In this document: piece by piece, positions 33,652-55,199 of the stretch
Position numbering within the stretch: position 1 is the first letter of the stretch
How the letters are laid out: each line of letters opens with the position of its first letter
The notes under the pieces: model-generated
Databases searched by the model: none
The model's input: only the letters and a program-made list of their open reading frames with translations
Told to the model about the DNA's origin: nothing
Assembly: GCA_029959195.1 (NCBI GenBank)
Contig: CP114120.1
Location: 1-64,000, forward strand
DNA length: 64,000 nucleotides
DNA from: Dictyophora rubrovolvata
Taxonomy: Eukaryota > Basidiomycota > Agaricomycetes > Phallales > Phallaceae
Direction of reading: 5' to 3'
Position numbers and translations under genes: made by a program

Positions 33652-35627
33652 GGTCAGTAGGTGTTCAGGGAAGGTTTTGTTTACTATCGCAGGTAAAGGT
33701 TAACAGGTAGGCGAGGGGCTGTCAGGAAGGAGACAACGATGAAATGGAGGTTGTCCTTAGTTATAGCCCGTTTTATACGCCACTAGTTGATAGCCCGCAT
33801 CATTGATTATCGTTTGTGTTTGCTCAAAGCATTTACTTTTCCTCTCACGAGCATATCAGGGCCCAGCAGTAAGGACGATCCAGAAGCTTATATATACAGA
33901 TATCGGAGGTCCCTTGTGGCTTAAATTAATACAGCAAACTTCCCTGAGCTCAAACGCCCTGGTTTCAATTTAGGAAGACAAAGAGCGGAAACTAGAAGCT
34001 GGTAATTATTCAAAGTCGTATTCTTCTTCCATTAGTATCCGCTGGGTTATTATATTCCCTTTTGACAGGCATCCCCCACTACTCCATAAACGATATCCAT
34101 GTGATGTGTAACATGTTTTGCAATAGAATCTGTGCGAATGTAACGCATTTATCGCATTATATCAGATAACGACGCTCATTGAAATTAATGATGGGAGAAC
34201 GAGACGGCATGTATTAACATTATGCTACCTGCGAATCGACGATATTTTCATTCTCACAAGCACCCAAGAAACGCCCCGAGTGGAAGTTCGAATTAATTTC
34301 AATTTAAACCAACACAATTGTTCTATGTACTCCCCGTATTAGCTCACAGAAAGGATGGTGGCGCAGGACAATTGCCAGTGGAACGGTCAGAACCGAAAAA
34401 GAAATATCCAACTGCAACATTTTTTTCCAATGAAAACCTTCTTTCTCCTGTCCTCAACGCTACCACACTTTGACCGCTCTTTGAGGGTGTGTTTACCGAC
34501 TATGTCATATATAGCACTGGCAGGTTGCAGCGCCCGTCTAATATTCATGATTTTTGTTGAAGAGAAGATCACGTGAAAGTTTTCGTCCGAAAGAATGACT
34601 GGTGTTTCTCACTTATATATATCCTTCTTCTCAAGAAGGCTTTGATCATATCTAATTTTTTTCACTCCCGAGAAAACGCGACAGCCCGAGGTCGCCGGCG
34701 CTGCAAGATTGAGCAAACATTGGCCGTCAGATAATTCTCGCTGATGATGATTGTGAAGTGATGGACAACATTCAAATATAATAGACTGCCTTAAAAGAGG
34801 TTGTCAATGTTTGGTAACTCTGTTCTTTCATTAAGTCTGTTCCAGCAACGTTGTAGTGTACAACAATAGTGACTCACGTATCCTATAGAACATGACTAGA
34901 GTTGGCATTATTAAAAAACTCTATCGTGGGCTAGCTTTACCTTCGGAATAGTTTCCAACTCGAAAAGATCCGCACAGATGGCTTATCTGAATGTAATGCA
35001 TTTCTTTCCTTAGAAATGACACCGTACGTAGTGACGCGTTTCTACCCGTGTTTTTTTGCCCTCCGAGTTTCTTCAGAGATGAAAGTGGAAAAAGGAACTG
35101 CTTTAAGGTTCGAATGTGTAGGACGAGGAAAGGGAATTTACTAAAGTCCAAGCATAGAATTAGATCTCTGTCCACGGAGCATAATTCCTTGAACTTCTTT
35201 CACTCTGTAATCTGCGAATGCGGAAACCAGGCGCAAGGCAGAAAAGGTAGGCTGTGGTTGAAATTGAAATCAAAACTACCGGTGAGTATGATTACTTTCT
35301 CCCTATTCATGCGTCGAAGTTACCATTGATCCAGAACATATTCAAAACATTAGACTCGCCCAAACCTCAGCACTTTCACCTCTCGAGAAATGCCGTTGCG
35401 TGAAAGGACACCAAATCACCCTTCCAATTCCTCTCAATCGATCTTTTCATGAGGCGAGTCTCCGTGCAGGAGAGTCGAGTGTCATCTAATAGCGGAAGAT
35501 CCGGAGGGCAAATAACTTGTTATTCTTGAATGATACATAGCGCATGTTACATATGCAGAAAACGAACAAATTACAGTATACCGAATAAGTTACGTATGGG
35601 AAAACACGGAAAATTTGATGACTGTTT
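33652..35627. other. Long spacer, no gene supported
   Basis: Two kilobases with only short frames on both strands. The longest (35048-35329 +, 34921-35175 -) have no domain and poor codon content. The left part is presumably the promoter of the gene ending at 32817; the right part is the 3' flank of the BEACH gene. Confidence 0.4.
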
Positions 35628-44843
<9,216 letters not shown>

Positions 44844-46265
44844 TTTCTCCTTCAGTGGGTAAAGTAGAAAAGAAAAGGAGAGAACGGAGAGCTCAGAGCT
44901 GCAACTCTACTCAGTTGTTGACAGATACGAATTGGTAAGAAGCGCCCACCGGCGTTTGGTCACGCGTTACATTTTTGGTTCCGCCAGAGTTCGGGTTTCA
45001 GCACTGAGCAGTCTAACATCTGCCAAAACGTAGTCTTGGCAGTTTATGACATGGCATAAGCTATTATTGTTTAAGTTCATGAAAGCACTGAGCAGTGCGA
45101 TGTGTGCAAGTCCGCGTAAAAATTTCCTGAGCTGCTGGTTTTGTTAGTCTCTCAGGATTCTCTCAGAACGTCCTTTTATGCATTAATTCTAGCGTAAACC
45201 ACAAAGCACTATGTTGACCCTGGAAATTCCTGTTATTTATCCAAGCATATACTAAGCTCTCAAACCATGCGTTGGAATACCCCTTGAGCCCCGGCCGGAT
45301 TCCAAGGCATTGAAAAAAGGCAGCATCTAGTTATCTCACGCCAAGGCTATTCAAAAAAAAAATCGAGTTCTTTCAATTACATTCTTCATTTTCATCTCTA
45401 TTTTCTGCGAGACAAGCAAGTTCGTTTGGCGGATTATGGACGTTATGAACTTATGAACATTCATCATGTCGGACATCACGAATTACCATCACACTGCACC
45501 GCCGGATTCAGATACCTTTTATCGTGTTCTTCCTCGTCGATTTGCTCGCAGTCAGAAAATTGTGAGATTCCCTTCATTCTCAGTCACCTGGCTTCAAGTT
45601 CTTTTCAAAGGCTACAGATATAAATAATCCAATCATGTGTCTTATCAATTGTTGATTTGTCCTATTTCGGTACTTGAACGGTTTAAGCAGGCAAACTATA
45701 CCCAAACGGGATGATAATGGTTACGAATAAAGCCAGTCGGCTTTGAGTCAGTTTTCAAGCTTCAAGTTTCAACGACCTACAAAGCTACATAATATACCGC
45801 GCCCAGTGAGACTATCCAGTTGGAGATCACCCGGGCCCCATTAAACATAAACATTCATGGGAACGGATTGAGAGATAAGGATTTAGACATTTAGACAGCG
45901 GAGTGAGATCAAGGCAAATGCCGACGAAGCACTACCACAACACAAGTATGTGCATAAGAACAGATTAGGAACTTAAACACCATTCCGAAATACATACTAT
46001 GGGTGTCTGTGGGTGCTCATAATGTCTGGATCCAACACACGGACCTATAATTTTTGGCGGACTTTCAAAAGTTTTTTTGGGTGGAAAGACGTGGAAATAG
46101 CACAAACCCCCAAACGACACAGCGAACACAAACGAAATTGACGACGGCAATGATGTCTTCGTAAATAGTCTTCCTAGTCTGCTTTTTTTTACTTTCACCA
46201 CCCCCCTCTCCTTCTCCTTCTCCTTGTACACCCACGTTAATGTCTCTTTTTTTGAATGTATTCTT
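44844..46265. promoter_or_regulatory. Divergent intergenic region, BEACH gene and C2H2 gene
   Basis: The 1.4 kb between the two divergent starts has no convincing gene. Long CT-rich tracts just before 46266 are typical of fungal core promoters. The frame at 45426-45623 has no support. Confidence 0.4.
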
Positions 46266-48242
46266 ATGTTTCAACCGACAACAAGACTCACACCACCAAT
46301 GCTCACGTCAACGCCAACGCCAACGCCATCTTCAGCTCCTATTCCCATCAAACAGCGCCATCGCAGTTCCTTCTCGCAAGCTCGGAAACGCCGTCCAAGT
46401 GAATCAACCCCTCGTCTAGTCCACCCTGAGGATAGAGACAGGCTCACGTCGTCAAAGCTCCAAGCTACCATTTCACCGGCTATAACGACAACAGCTACGT
46501 TCACTACCACACCATCCGGTGCTCTTGCTCTATCACTTTCTCCCCCAGGTCTGAATTCCGGTCTGTCAAAGAGCGCACCCTTGGAAAATGAAAGTTTATC
46601 CGGCCAATCGCACAGGAGGAAGGGAACCACTTTCAAGTGCGAAAGCTGCTCTAAAGTACGTCGATGAAATAACCTTCCAAGATCATAACCCTAACTGTGG
46701 CTCCGTGACTCTATTATACTCGTGCACTTTGTAGGTCTATCGACATCCAAGCTGTTTAGTCAAGCATCGTTGGGAACATTCTCCTCATTGGCATGAAGCA
46801 AGCAAGTTCCTCCTTTCCAAACACCAACAGGTTCAACTGCTTGAGGTAAGTTTCTTGACCTTCTTCTCGCTTTGTCCCAACCCCATTTAAACCCCACAAC
46901 CCCCAATAACAACAAGCACTGGCTTTGCATTTGCATCTTCTGACACTGTCCTAATTAGGCAGCCGCTATTCTTTCCCATTTATCACCCGCTACCGCAGGC
47001 GGAACCTCTCTTCCCGAAGATCGGTCCCTTTGGCCATCCTACCTGTCTGGTGGACTACTACCTCTTCCTCCTGGTCATTCAAATTCATTCCCTCACATCG
47101 CGAGCATAGTGACTTCAAACCCGAACTTCGATGCCGCGACCGCTGTTATAGAAGTAGATTCGTCATCAAGCGACGCTAGCGCTCATATTCACTCGGGAAC
47201 AGCCTTAAGTGTCAAAGTTGAAGCATCTCCTGAAATGGATGTTCTCGCTAAGTCGGAAGACTCTACTAGCGAGGAAGAAGAAGATGATGATGTCGAGATC
47301 GAAGACCTCGAGTTCGACGCCAATGTCAACGTTGACATTGATGTAGATGTCGAAGGCGATGACAATCCTCTAGAAGAGAACAGGACTCGGAATGGCGCTG
47401 CTGGTTCGTCTCTTCCAAGCAGCAAACGCACCGCCGACTTTCATGAGATATATTCTACTGCCGCAATTACTACTACTCGCGCTCGCACGACTACCCCGGG
47501 ATTATCCATTACATCGTCTTCGACACCCAAGCCTTTACCTACGCCAGGGACAGCGACGATACCCGCAAGAGCTGGGCTAACAGAACTGAGACCTGGTTTA
47601 TTGGGCCATCCCAACCCTCCGACTCCACCGGTGCTTCCAACACAGTTCAGCAGCCCTCCACCACAGAGTTTGGTTAGTGCCAATGATCACGCCCAACGCG
47701 CGGGAGCATCTCCAGCGCCTTCCCCCTGGACTTATGGGTATTCCCATCCTCATTCAAGCTCTAATGGCTACGCTATTATATCCCAATCTTCTGTCTCTAG
47801 CTCTATCCCTTCGATACATCAGCCACCCTCCCACCTGAATTCGTTCTCAATATCAGCGCCGCTGTCCGTCCCGCCTTTTTCTCATCATTCGCATGGGCAC
47901 AGTACCACGTCGTATTCACCATCGTCTCATCACCATCCTTACGCCTTTTCTCCCTCTTATTCTCCAGTTGGATCAATCTCAGGGCCGTTCGCCTCTTTAT
48001 CTCTATCGTCAACTCTGGGAGACGGCAAGCAGGCAAAGTGGCTCGGTCTTCCGCGAAGCAGCGTTAGAAGCAGTTCCGGAAGCTCGGATGATGACGAGAT
48101 GGATAAAGACGGCAATGCGAACGTTTATGCTAATACCACCGCGGATGTCGCGGAGGATGGTGATGGGAGACGTGCTATTGATCAAGCGCCTGTCTCAGCC
48201 AACACTCCTGGTAATGGTGGTGAATGGGAGATGGAGATCTGA
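46266..48242 (+). CDS. C2H2-type zinc-finger protein, Agaricomycete type
   Basis: Exons 46266-46655, 46735-46845 and 46959-48242 join in phase to give 594 residues. The single C2H2 finger straddles the first junction: CESCSK, then VYRHPSCLVKHRWEHSPHW. It runs directly into a conserved helix, SKFLLSKHQQVQLLEAAAILSHLSP. This finger-plus-helix block is, from memory, highly conserved in Agaricomycetes, while the rest is disordered. The remainder includes Ser/Thr/Pro-rich N- and C-terminal regions, an acidic block (EEEEDDDVEIEDLE) and a His/Ser/Tyr-rich region. It is probably a nuclear DNA-binding regulator; one finger alone binds DNA weakly, so the helix may mediate dimerisation. No target is known. 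Confidence 0.85.
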
Positions 48243-48912
48243 TGTAACATTGGGGTCATAGTCATATGAGAACACTTCAGTGTATAGTGACTACTTAGAA
48301 GCTGTGTAGCGTCACACTTTTCATATTTCCTTTTCTCCTTCCTGCTCTTCCTCGGCTCGCTCCCTTCACTCTGCTTTCCTTCATCAGCGTGCATTTGGAC
48401 TATGTTTCTCTTTATTTCCTTCCATTAACTGAAACTGTACATTATTACCACCTCAACCACCACTTCAACATCCGCATTCTCACCTGCTTTATCGCCAGCT
48501 CCATATTTTCCGATCTCGGTCTGGATCCTACCCCCTTAAGTATTCCCCCATGCGTGCTTATCGTGTTTGTGCTTTGGTTTCACGATTTCTCCTTTTTTGT
48601 GCGAGTATTCGTTTTTTTTTTTTTGTAATGGGTTGCGTCGTTTATGTATGATATCTATCTATACGATATTGCTTCTCGCCAAATTCTCGTTGGATTCATG
48701 TGGAGACCTTTATGTAAGGGAAAGTCTTATACTTCTTCATTGACTGGTGTATATACGCCCTTAAACCTTGCGGGCATTTACCTGGTATAAATGACTGTTC
48801 TAAACTTCACCAGATTACTTTCTCAGAAAGAAATTTGAACGCTCCGTTTATTATTGTTTACGGAAACATAGATATTACAAACCACGACGAAGTGTACATC
48901 CTGACCTGTATA
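48243..48912. terminator. Convergent 3' region
   Basis: The C2H2 gene (+) and the minus-strand gene ending at 48913 meet tail to tail here. The T-run near 48608-48624 and AT-rich words suit polyadenylation sites. No gene supported. Confidence 0.4.
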
Positions 48913-50012
48913 CTAATAGTCGATCAACACCAAATCGCCCAAGGCATGCTGACATTCACGCAGCGTCAGTGCCGCGGGATTGCCTAGAATCTCCTTTGCA
49001 TTATCTACGGTAAGCTGGCCAAAAACGACCGCAAGGATTGAAGCCGTTCATTTGAAAGAGTGTCCTCAATTTCGACGATGGATGACCATTTACAAGGAAC
49101 CGCAGCGACTGGCGGTTCATAAGGATGATCGGGATCGAGTGCATTTTTTAGTCTTTCCCAAGTCCCGTGGTTTATATGATTATGGGTTATTTCAGCTGTT
49201 GACCAATATGGGCCGCATGCAGCAATGCCATGAACACGTTCGACATCCTTAAACAAGAAGAGAACCCCCGCCTGTTCCAAAATCTGGTCCTGAGCGACAG
49301 ATAAGACATCTCTAATGGCTCTCTCCCTTTCTTCGCTGACTAGCCGTCGGGAAACAAAACCTTTGATCTCGACAATAATAGGAATAGACAATGTCATCAC
49401 TCTGAGACCACTGTAGAAAGGTTTTGTTTGATTTCGTTTGACTTGCGTATGGAAAATTGCGAAATCGGGTATACGCTCGAGCGCATCCGGTACTGCGGTA
49501 GTAGCAGTGGAATCTCTGGGGCCAGGCCGACGGGATATAACGTTAGTTGAGCTCTCTGCAATAACGGGAGTTGCTGAAGACTCAGCCTCGGCGTCAGGGG
49601 TTGCCTTAGTAGGCCGCTTGACCATAGTGCTTTTGGACCGCCGCCTTCCCGCTGTTTCTATATCCTTCTCTGTGACCTCGCTTGAATCCTCGCGAGCTTT
49701 CTGCGAACGTCGCGTATTACGGGTACTGTTCTGCAGCAGGCGTGTGGGCTGCTTGGGAGCACTGTGCTCGGGCTCGGGCTCGTCCTCGTCAGGTGTCACG
49801 TCGCCGGAAGAAGGTCGAATTTTCTCGAGCCAGAGGGTGCATTGGGGTGCGACGTGAAGGTTTGGGCGCTCTTCAGTCAACTCAGTGAGAACACAGTTCC
49901 ACATGGGATACCATGCGTCCTCGAGATTGCGACTGTTTAGTTGGGTGTCATATGCTAACGATCGACTATGCTTCAGCCGTGATTGCCCATCCAAGGATCG
50001 AATGAACGACAT
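48913..50012 (-). CDS. Hypothetical protein, apparent frameshift near the 3' end
   Basis: From ATG 50012 (MSFIRSLDGQ) the frame is open to a stop at 49005 (about 335 residues). An Asp/Glu/Pro- and Ser/Arg-rich disordered middle (49.6-49.8 kb) separates a short N-terminal block from a folded C-terminal one. The folded block contains PDFAIFHTQ, IPIIVEIKGF and VAQDQILEQAGVLFLF. VEIKG inside a strand-helix pattern resembles PD-(D/E)xK nuclease-fold proteins; this is inference. Near 49038 the text shifts frame: after LSNERLQ, the next frame reads ILAVVFGQLT and stays open 41 codons to TAG at 48913. One missing base, in the genome or in the assembly, would explain it. It may therefore be a recent pseudogene or an error. 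Confidence 0.65.
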
Positions 50013-50590
50013 ATGAGAGTAGATATGTCGAGGAAGGAAATAGGAATGAGTATTGTAGGAACGCAACTGCAGTGGTCCATATATAAAAGGACTCGGAAAT
50101 AATCAGACAATGAAGCAAAGCACCCTGTATTTCAAATGTGATAATAAGGACAACTACCTTATTTCGGGAGATTCCAGGGATCCGCGACGAACAGAAAAAG
50201 ATTTCTGAGTTTTCCTTTGGACACTGGACCCTTTGGACAGCAGCCCACAATAGACTCGGCCACAGATTTGGACAGAGACATTAGATGCGCCGTCTTCTAT
50301 TTGACATCAACCCTGAGTTCACTGGACAATCTAGATAACCTTGACCAATAGGGAAAAAATAAATTGATGAGCATTTATGTTGGTGGACGCTTGAATGTAA
50401 CTCCGATCGACGGCAACAGTATAAGAACAGAGAACCGTCAATGATCATCACAGTCACCCTTGTCACGTGAAGGTTTTTGTTCTTTAAACTACATCAAGTT
50501 CCAACGCTGCGTCTCTCGCTATTACTACCATAGGTATGAAACAATTCTTTGCACAGTTTGTGTTTTACCTTGAAAATATAATTCAAAGGA
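50013..50590. promoter_or_regulatory. Divergent promoter region
   Basis: This 578-bp stretch lies between the starts of the minus-strand gene (50012) and the plus-strand gene (50591). No coding region or clear factor site was found. Confidence 0.35.
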
Positions 50591-50938
50591 ATGCCCAAAT
50601 TGATGTTTTACGGTTATGTTATGGTGCATGACTGGTTATACGATTGGGGAGTCGAAAACGGGTGCACGCCTACTGGACCATTCCCTCCGCCGCCGATGGG
50701 TTGCGATATCGATATGGCTATTGTACGGGAAGCACGTCGCTTGGTGCTGAAAAGAGCCGGTCTTGAAATGGATGCTGGATATCGCGCCTTGCGTATTGAC
50801 GGCGTACATACCATGTGTCTTGTCCTCACTACGAATGAGAAGAATCCGCCGTTTCGTCTTCTAGAAAAGGAAAGATACGTCAAACTGAAAGAAGTACTCG
50901 AAACTGAGGATGATCCCGAATGGTGGGTTGTCGGGTAA
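50591..50938 (+). CDS. Small hypothetical protein
   Basis: A single-exon frame of 115 residues starts at the first ATG and ends at TAA. It has an aromatic N-terminus (FYGYVMVHDWLYDWG), a Pro-rich turn (GPFPPPPMG) and a helix-rich middle (REARRLVLKRAGLEMDAGYRALRI). The Trp-containing end is DDPEWWVVG. The composition looks like a real folded protein, and from memory similar small proteins occur as families in Agaricomycetes. No function is known and no motif suggests one. Confidence 0.6.
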   Translation: MPKLMFYGYVMVHDWLYDWGVENGCTPTGPFPPPPMGCDIDMAIVREARRLVLKRAGLEMDAGYRALRIDGVHTMCLVLTTNEKNPPFRLLEKERYVKLKEVLETEDDPEWWVVG

Positions 50939-51382
50939 TACAACTGATTGATTGCTTTTATCATTCCCGAGCTATGCGTTGTATTAGACTATATTTGTAT
51001 TTCCTTTCTATTCATGATATATCCCAATCCACTTCAATACTGTCGTTCCATTGTTTAGTTCACTAAATAATGCTTAAGCATAACCAAAATCAACCCCGAG
51101 GGGCCGCGTCGTAGTAGACGCCCATAGACGCCATACGCCTTTTCCGGTGAAAAGGCCTGTCACTAAGAACGCGTCTCACACTAAAATATGTATAAGTTAT
51201 GTGTAGCTATGCTGCGTGTTAGCAGTTTAACTCCTGTTCCTGCAGTGTAACCTAATACTAAGAAAAAAGACCCAGACTCAATCAAACGTTTCGCACTTGT
51301 TCCTATCAAGTTCCTATCGCCGTTGACGCCGAAGCTTAGAGTCGGAGAGAGAGAGAGCCATTTATCGTAGCTCCGATCCGCC
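50939..51382. other. Spacer before the carboxypeptidase-like gene
   Basis: No gene supported. A GA repeat (GAGAGAGAGAG) lies just upstream of 51383, near the presumed transcription start. Confidence 0.4.
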
Positions 51383-53531
51383 ATGTTCCTCCCAAAACCC
51401 CGAGGGACCCCTTCACAGGATTTGGAAAAATCTCTTAAAAGGGTTAATGATGAGAAAGTATCATTCGGCGACTCCAATCTTTCAAACAGAAATGACAAGA
51501 CGAAGTTTTTATGTTTGCTTATCCTGGCGGCTTTCCTATACCTTTGTGTAGCTTCAAGTTGTCTGTCGCATCTATTCGACATTTTCAGGGGGTTTCATCA
51601 TGCCAAGCAAGTCGTCGACTCCATAGATTTCTATCATAATATTACAAGACCCCGATTTTCTTGTGTTATGAAAGATGGCGATTCGACTTCTTTTGCAGGA
51701 ACGATCGGCTTGAAAGGTGATACTGAAGAAACACCAAAGCGTTCTTTCTTCTGGTATTTAATCTGATTCATATAATTCAACATTTATTAATGAGACCCCT
51801 CCAAAAAAAGGTATTTTGAAGCCGAGAATAATCCTCAGGACGCTCCTATAGTGTATGTATGTCCCACTGCGCTAAAGCTTTAGCTCTGCGGCGATTACTG
51901 ATAATGTTAATATTCAGTTTCGCCATTGGCGGTGGACCGGGAACCAGTGGACTGCTGAATAGCATGAATGGACAATCCAGCTGTTTGGTTACGGCACCGT
52001 CTACTATCGAACATAGCCCAAACAGATGGACTGAGCATTTTAACCTTTTGTCGCTCGATTATGTGAGTTTAATGTCTTTATGCTTTTGATTGCCATTCAA
52101 TGATTCTATCGTAGCCAACGAACGTTGGTTATTCGTACGGGACGGGCGTAAATAACAGTCGTACTGGCGCCATAGACGTGTACGATTTCCTGCAAAAGTT
52201 CTTTAGGCTTTTTCCACAATTCCAGAAGTACGCTTCTAGTGTCTTAATTATGGCCTTTTATATTAATATTCTATCTAGAAATAAGCTTGTCCTAGCTAGT
52301 GGGTCATATGGCGGTATCTACATACCGAACATCGCTTATGTGATACATGAAAACAATAAGGCCATCATCGATAAAACCAGGCATTCCGAGGAAGGCTTGC
52401 TGATAAATCTCGATAGCATAATGCTTCACAATCCCATCTCGGTATTTCTCAATCGATTTCAAGCATCGCTTAACCCTTAATGATCGCTAATCTTTAGGAC
52501 CCATTCATTCATTATGAATGGCTGCTGGAGTACCGCTGCACCATGCACCAAATCTACAATTCAACGATGTGCAATGCGATGTTCTCGAATTTACCCAAGT
52601 GCTTAGAAACGATTCGATTAGCCTATCAGTACTCCAACGTACATTATCGTGTTTCAGCACTGGAAACTTGTTACAAGTACATCGGGATCGCTTCCACTGA
52701 TGTCTTACTTGAAGATGTCAGACGAAAGGTATGTTATATATCTTCACTAATAAATACAAACTCGATATATTTTGAATAGTGCAAGACTAAAGAGGGTCCC
52801 GAGAGTTGCCACACATTTATCAGTTGGGTGGACGCCTTTTTCAAAAATGAGTATACCAAAGATGTCTTGGGACTAGCTAGAGAGCGTAAATATGTCGCAC
52901 TTAATGAGGAGGTTTTTAGTGATTTTTGGGCATATGGCGATCAGTATGTTTTTTTTTGTACTGTTGGTACAATACTGAAATGAGACGTGCAGAATGCAAC
53001 CTCATCAAGAGCTGCTTATTCCGTTAATGAACGATGGAATTAGAGTCCTTCGTGAGGAATAATCCTGCATACTACCCCCCATCGAACGATACTGATTTGC
53101 ATAACGAAGACTATATAGGTGCTCAAGACGCCAATTGTCCCTGGCCAGGAGTGTTCTCAAGCGTGAGTACTTGAGTTACGAATCCACTTCTTTCGGTTAG
53201 TGTTGGCGCTCATAATATGTTGCTTTAGTTGAAGCAATTGAAAGGCCCATACCAAAATGCCTTTTTATCCGCACCCGATGTTCTCTGGGATTCCGGCTTG
53301 AATCAAAAGGTCACTATTAGGCAAGTAGGAAAGGGTGCAGGCGATTTCACTTATATACTTATTGACCAAGCGGGCCATTTTGTACGTTGCTTTGTTCCCG
53401 TTCAAATATGTATATACATTGATCGTAATGCTTGTTCATAGGTTGTACATGACCAGCCCAGGTTGACGAAAATGATTGCGGAGCATTGGATTCGTAATAT
53501 TTCGTTCACTAACGTTTCTGACGCCAGTTAG
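51383..53531 (+). CDS. Membrane-anchored S10 (serine carboxypeptidase)-like protein
   Basis: Eleven exons join in phase: 51383-51753, 51811-51852, 51918-52062, 52115-52227, 52279-52441, 52498-52728, 52780-52943, 52993-53051, 53110-53162, 53229-53381 and 53442-53531. They give 527 residues. A membrane helix at about residues 43-60 (LCLLILAAFLYLCVASS) follows a basic cytoplasmic N-terminus, so it is probably a type II membrane protein of the secretory path. The alpha/beta-hydrolase triad is complete: Ser in GSYGG, Asp in GAQDANCPW, His in AGHF. However, the oxyanion motif is GGGPGTSG where S10 peptidases have NGGPGCSS, and GESYGG has become GSYGG without Glu. It may have changed substrate or become an acyltransferase or esterase. 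Confidence 0.88.
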
Positions 53532-53959
53532 TGCACAATCTCAGCCGCGAACAAATTGTGCTATTTCTATACTTATTCCCATCAATGATTGTTTGCAATC
53601 GAGATTGTACGAATATATATGACAAATAGAAATCTTGGTTCACCGTGCATAACAAAGAAAAAGGCAGCGTTGTGTGGAGTATTACAACGGGAAAAACATA
53701 CAAAATAGGTATACAGTACAGGAATGTGGGTATACAGGAATGGAGATATAGGTAAAATACATGATTTGGAAAACTACATGACGATGCTGTGATGTGATGG
53801 AAGTGAGTAGGAAGAACGTCGGGTATAAGTACGGATGTAGGTATCGAGAATGAGATCCGTTTGAAAAAATATGAGAGAAGATACACGATCCTAGAAAATA
53901 AGGAAAGAAGAAAGGAGAAGAAAAAACACGCCAAAATCGGGTCAAAAACTGCACCAAAG
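53532..53959. terminator. 3' flank of the carboxypeptidase-like gene
   Basis: AT-rich sequence without a gene between the S10-like gene and the RING pseudogene. Nothing else is identified. Confidence 0.35.
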
Positions 53960-54925
53960 TTAGTCTTCCGAGTCAGACCCAATCCAGGCATCACCGGCTA
54001 TCTCAGATAAATTGGATGTGTCTGCCCCGTTATCAACTTTCATTGCTTTCTTCTTTTGTTCTTCATGCGCGCCTTCTTCCCTGCCTTCGCCGTCATCCGA
54101 ATCGACTCCGTTATCCGAGACTAAGGATGAGCAGAGAAAGTTATACTGCTGACGTGTAGTTTGAGAAATTTCGAAAGACTTGGGTAAATGGAGGCAAGGT
54201 CGCGTCAGACGGGAGGGGAAGTGAGAGGAGCTCGTGGAGTGGAGGTAATTGCGGTCGGGGGTTCGGTTGAGACTGAGGCCGAGAGAATACCAGTGGTGGT
54301 CGCAGTTGGGGTGACTGAGATGCCGAGGAAGTTTTTTCCAGCGCGGTGAGCCCAAGTTCTTGCGGAGGCTCCAGATAATACCGTTGTGGTATGTCCAAGA
54401 GGTGGAATATTGAGGAACGAAAGACCTTAGTGGTCGAATGGCTGAGAGAGTAATATTGATTCGGGCTCAAGTCCTCCATCAGGTGGTATGTAATTCTTGA
54501 TTTAGACCCACACGTGCATGTTCAGCCGGAGGACGAGAATGTCGCTGGCGTTCTCGCTGCTCTTCCATTTCCCTACGAGCTTCTCGGATAGAATCGTACG
54601 ATTCCCATCTTCGTCTTTCTCTCCGTTGTGGATGTGTAATATTGCAGGGTTGAGATCTTGTTTCCGTACAGTGTTGTTCGCTGCCATGACGAGCATGAAA
54701 AAACTCGGAAGAGGAGTTTTAATTCGACCCTGAGTAGCAGACGGAAGGATATATGCTTGCTGAGTTTGCGCACTTCTTATCGCTGAGCCATCATATCACC
54801 ACTTGACTGAAAGATCGCCCTACATACATCTTTTCGTCGGCGTCGACCACATCTTTCATCTGAACCATCGATGAAAGTGGTGAAGGACGGACGGAGAATG
54901 ACAGTCGGATGTATTCAGGCCGATG
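53960..54925 (-). pseudogene. 5'-truncated pseudogene of the RING-finger gene at 29303
   Basis: The minus strand matches the part of the RING gene downstream of the zinc ligands, block by block: VRPSPLSSM, QTQQAYILPSATQG, HPQRERRRWESYDS followed by REARREMEE, PPQELGLTALE, ELLSLPLPSDATLPP and the acidic end AWIGSDSED. The RING exons are absent. The blocks lie in at least three reading frames, with a stop after LNQELHTT (near 54485) and frame changes near 54700 and 54180. It therefore cannot make the full product. The acidic terminus is well kept, so the decay is not ancient. It is inverted relative to its source, 24 kb away. Confidence 0.85.
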
Positions 54926-55199
54926 CATCAGTCCTTGAGCTTTTCGAGTCATTGCTCGCGGTAAAGGGATAATGTGGGGGTATATCGTAGAAAAAGACAT
55001 GCATTGTGATAATAAAAACTAGTCAGAAAACTAAAGTAATGGTTTTTTCCCCCGGAAACGTTATATGTTTCGTGATTAGTCTCGCATAGCGAGAACAGTC
55101 GTTTGCCTCAGCGCAGCAGAGTGAATGTTGGGCTGCGATCCATGCCCAAAGAATCTTGTCGCACAAAGGTAAAGAATCAATCTTTGCCTTTCGTCCCAC

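Noticed and set aside
34355-35329. Short open frames upstream of the BEACH gene's 3' end
   Set aside because: They overlap on both strands, have no domain and no consensus introns linking them.
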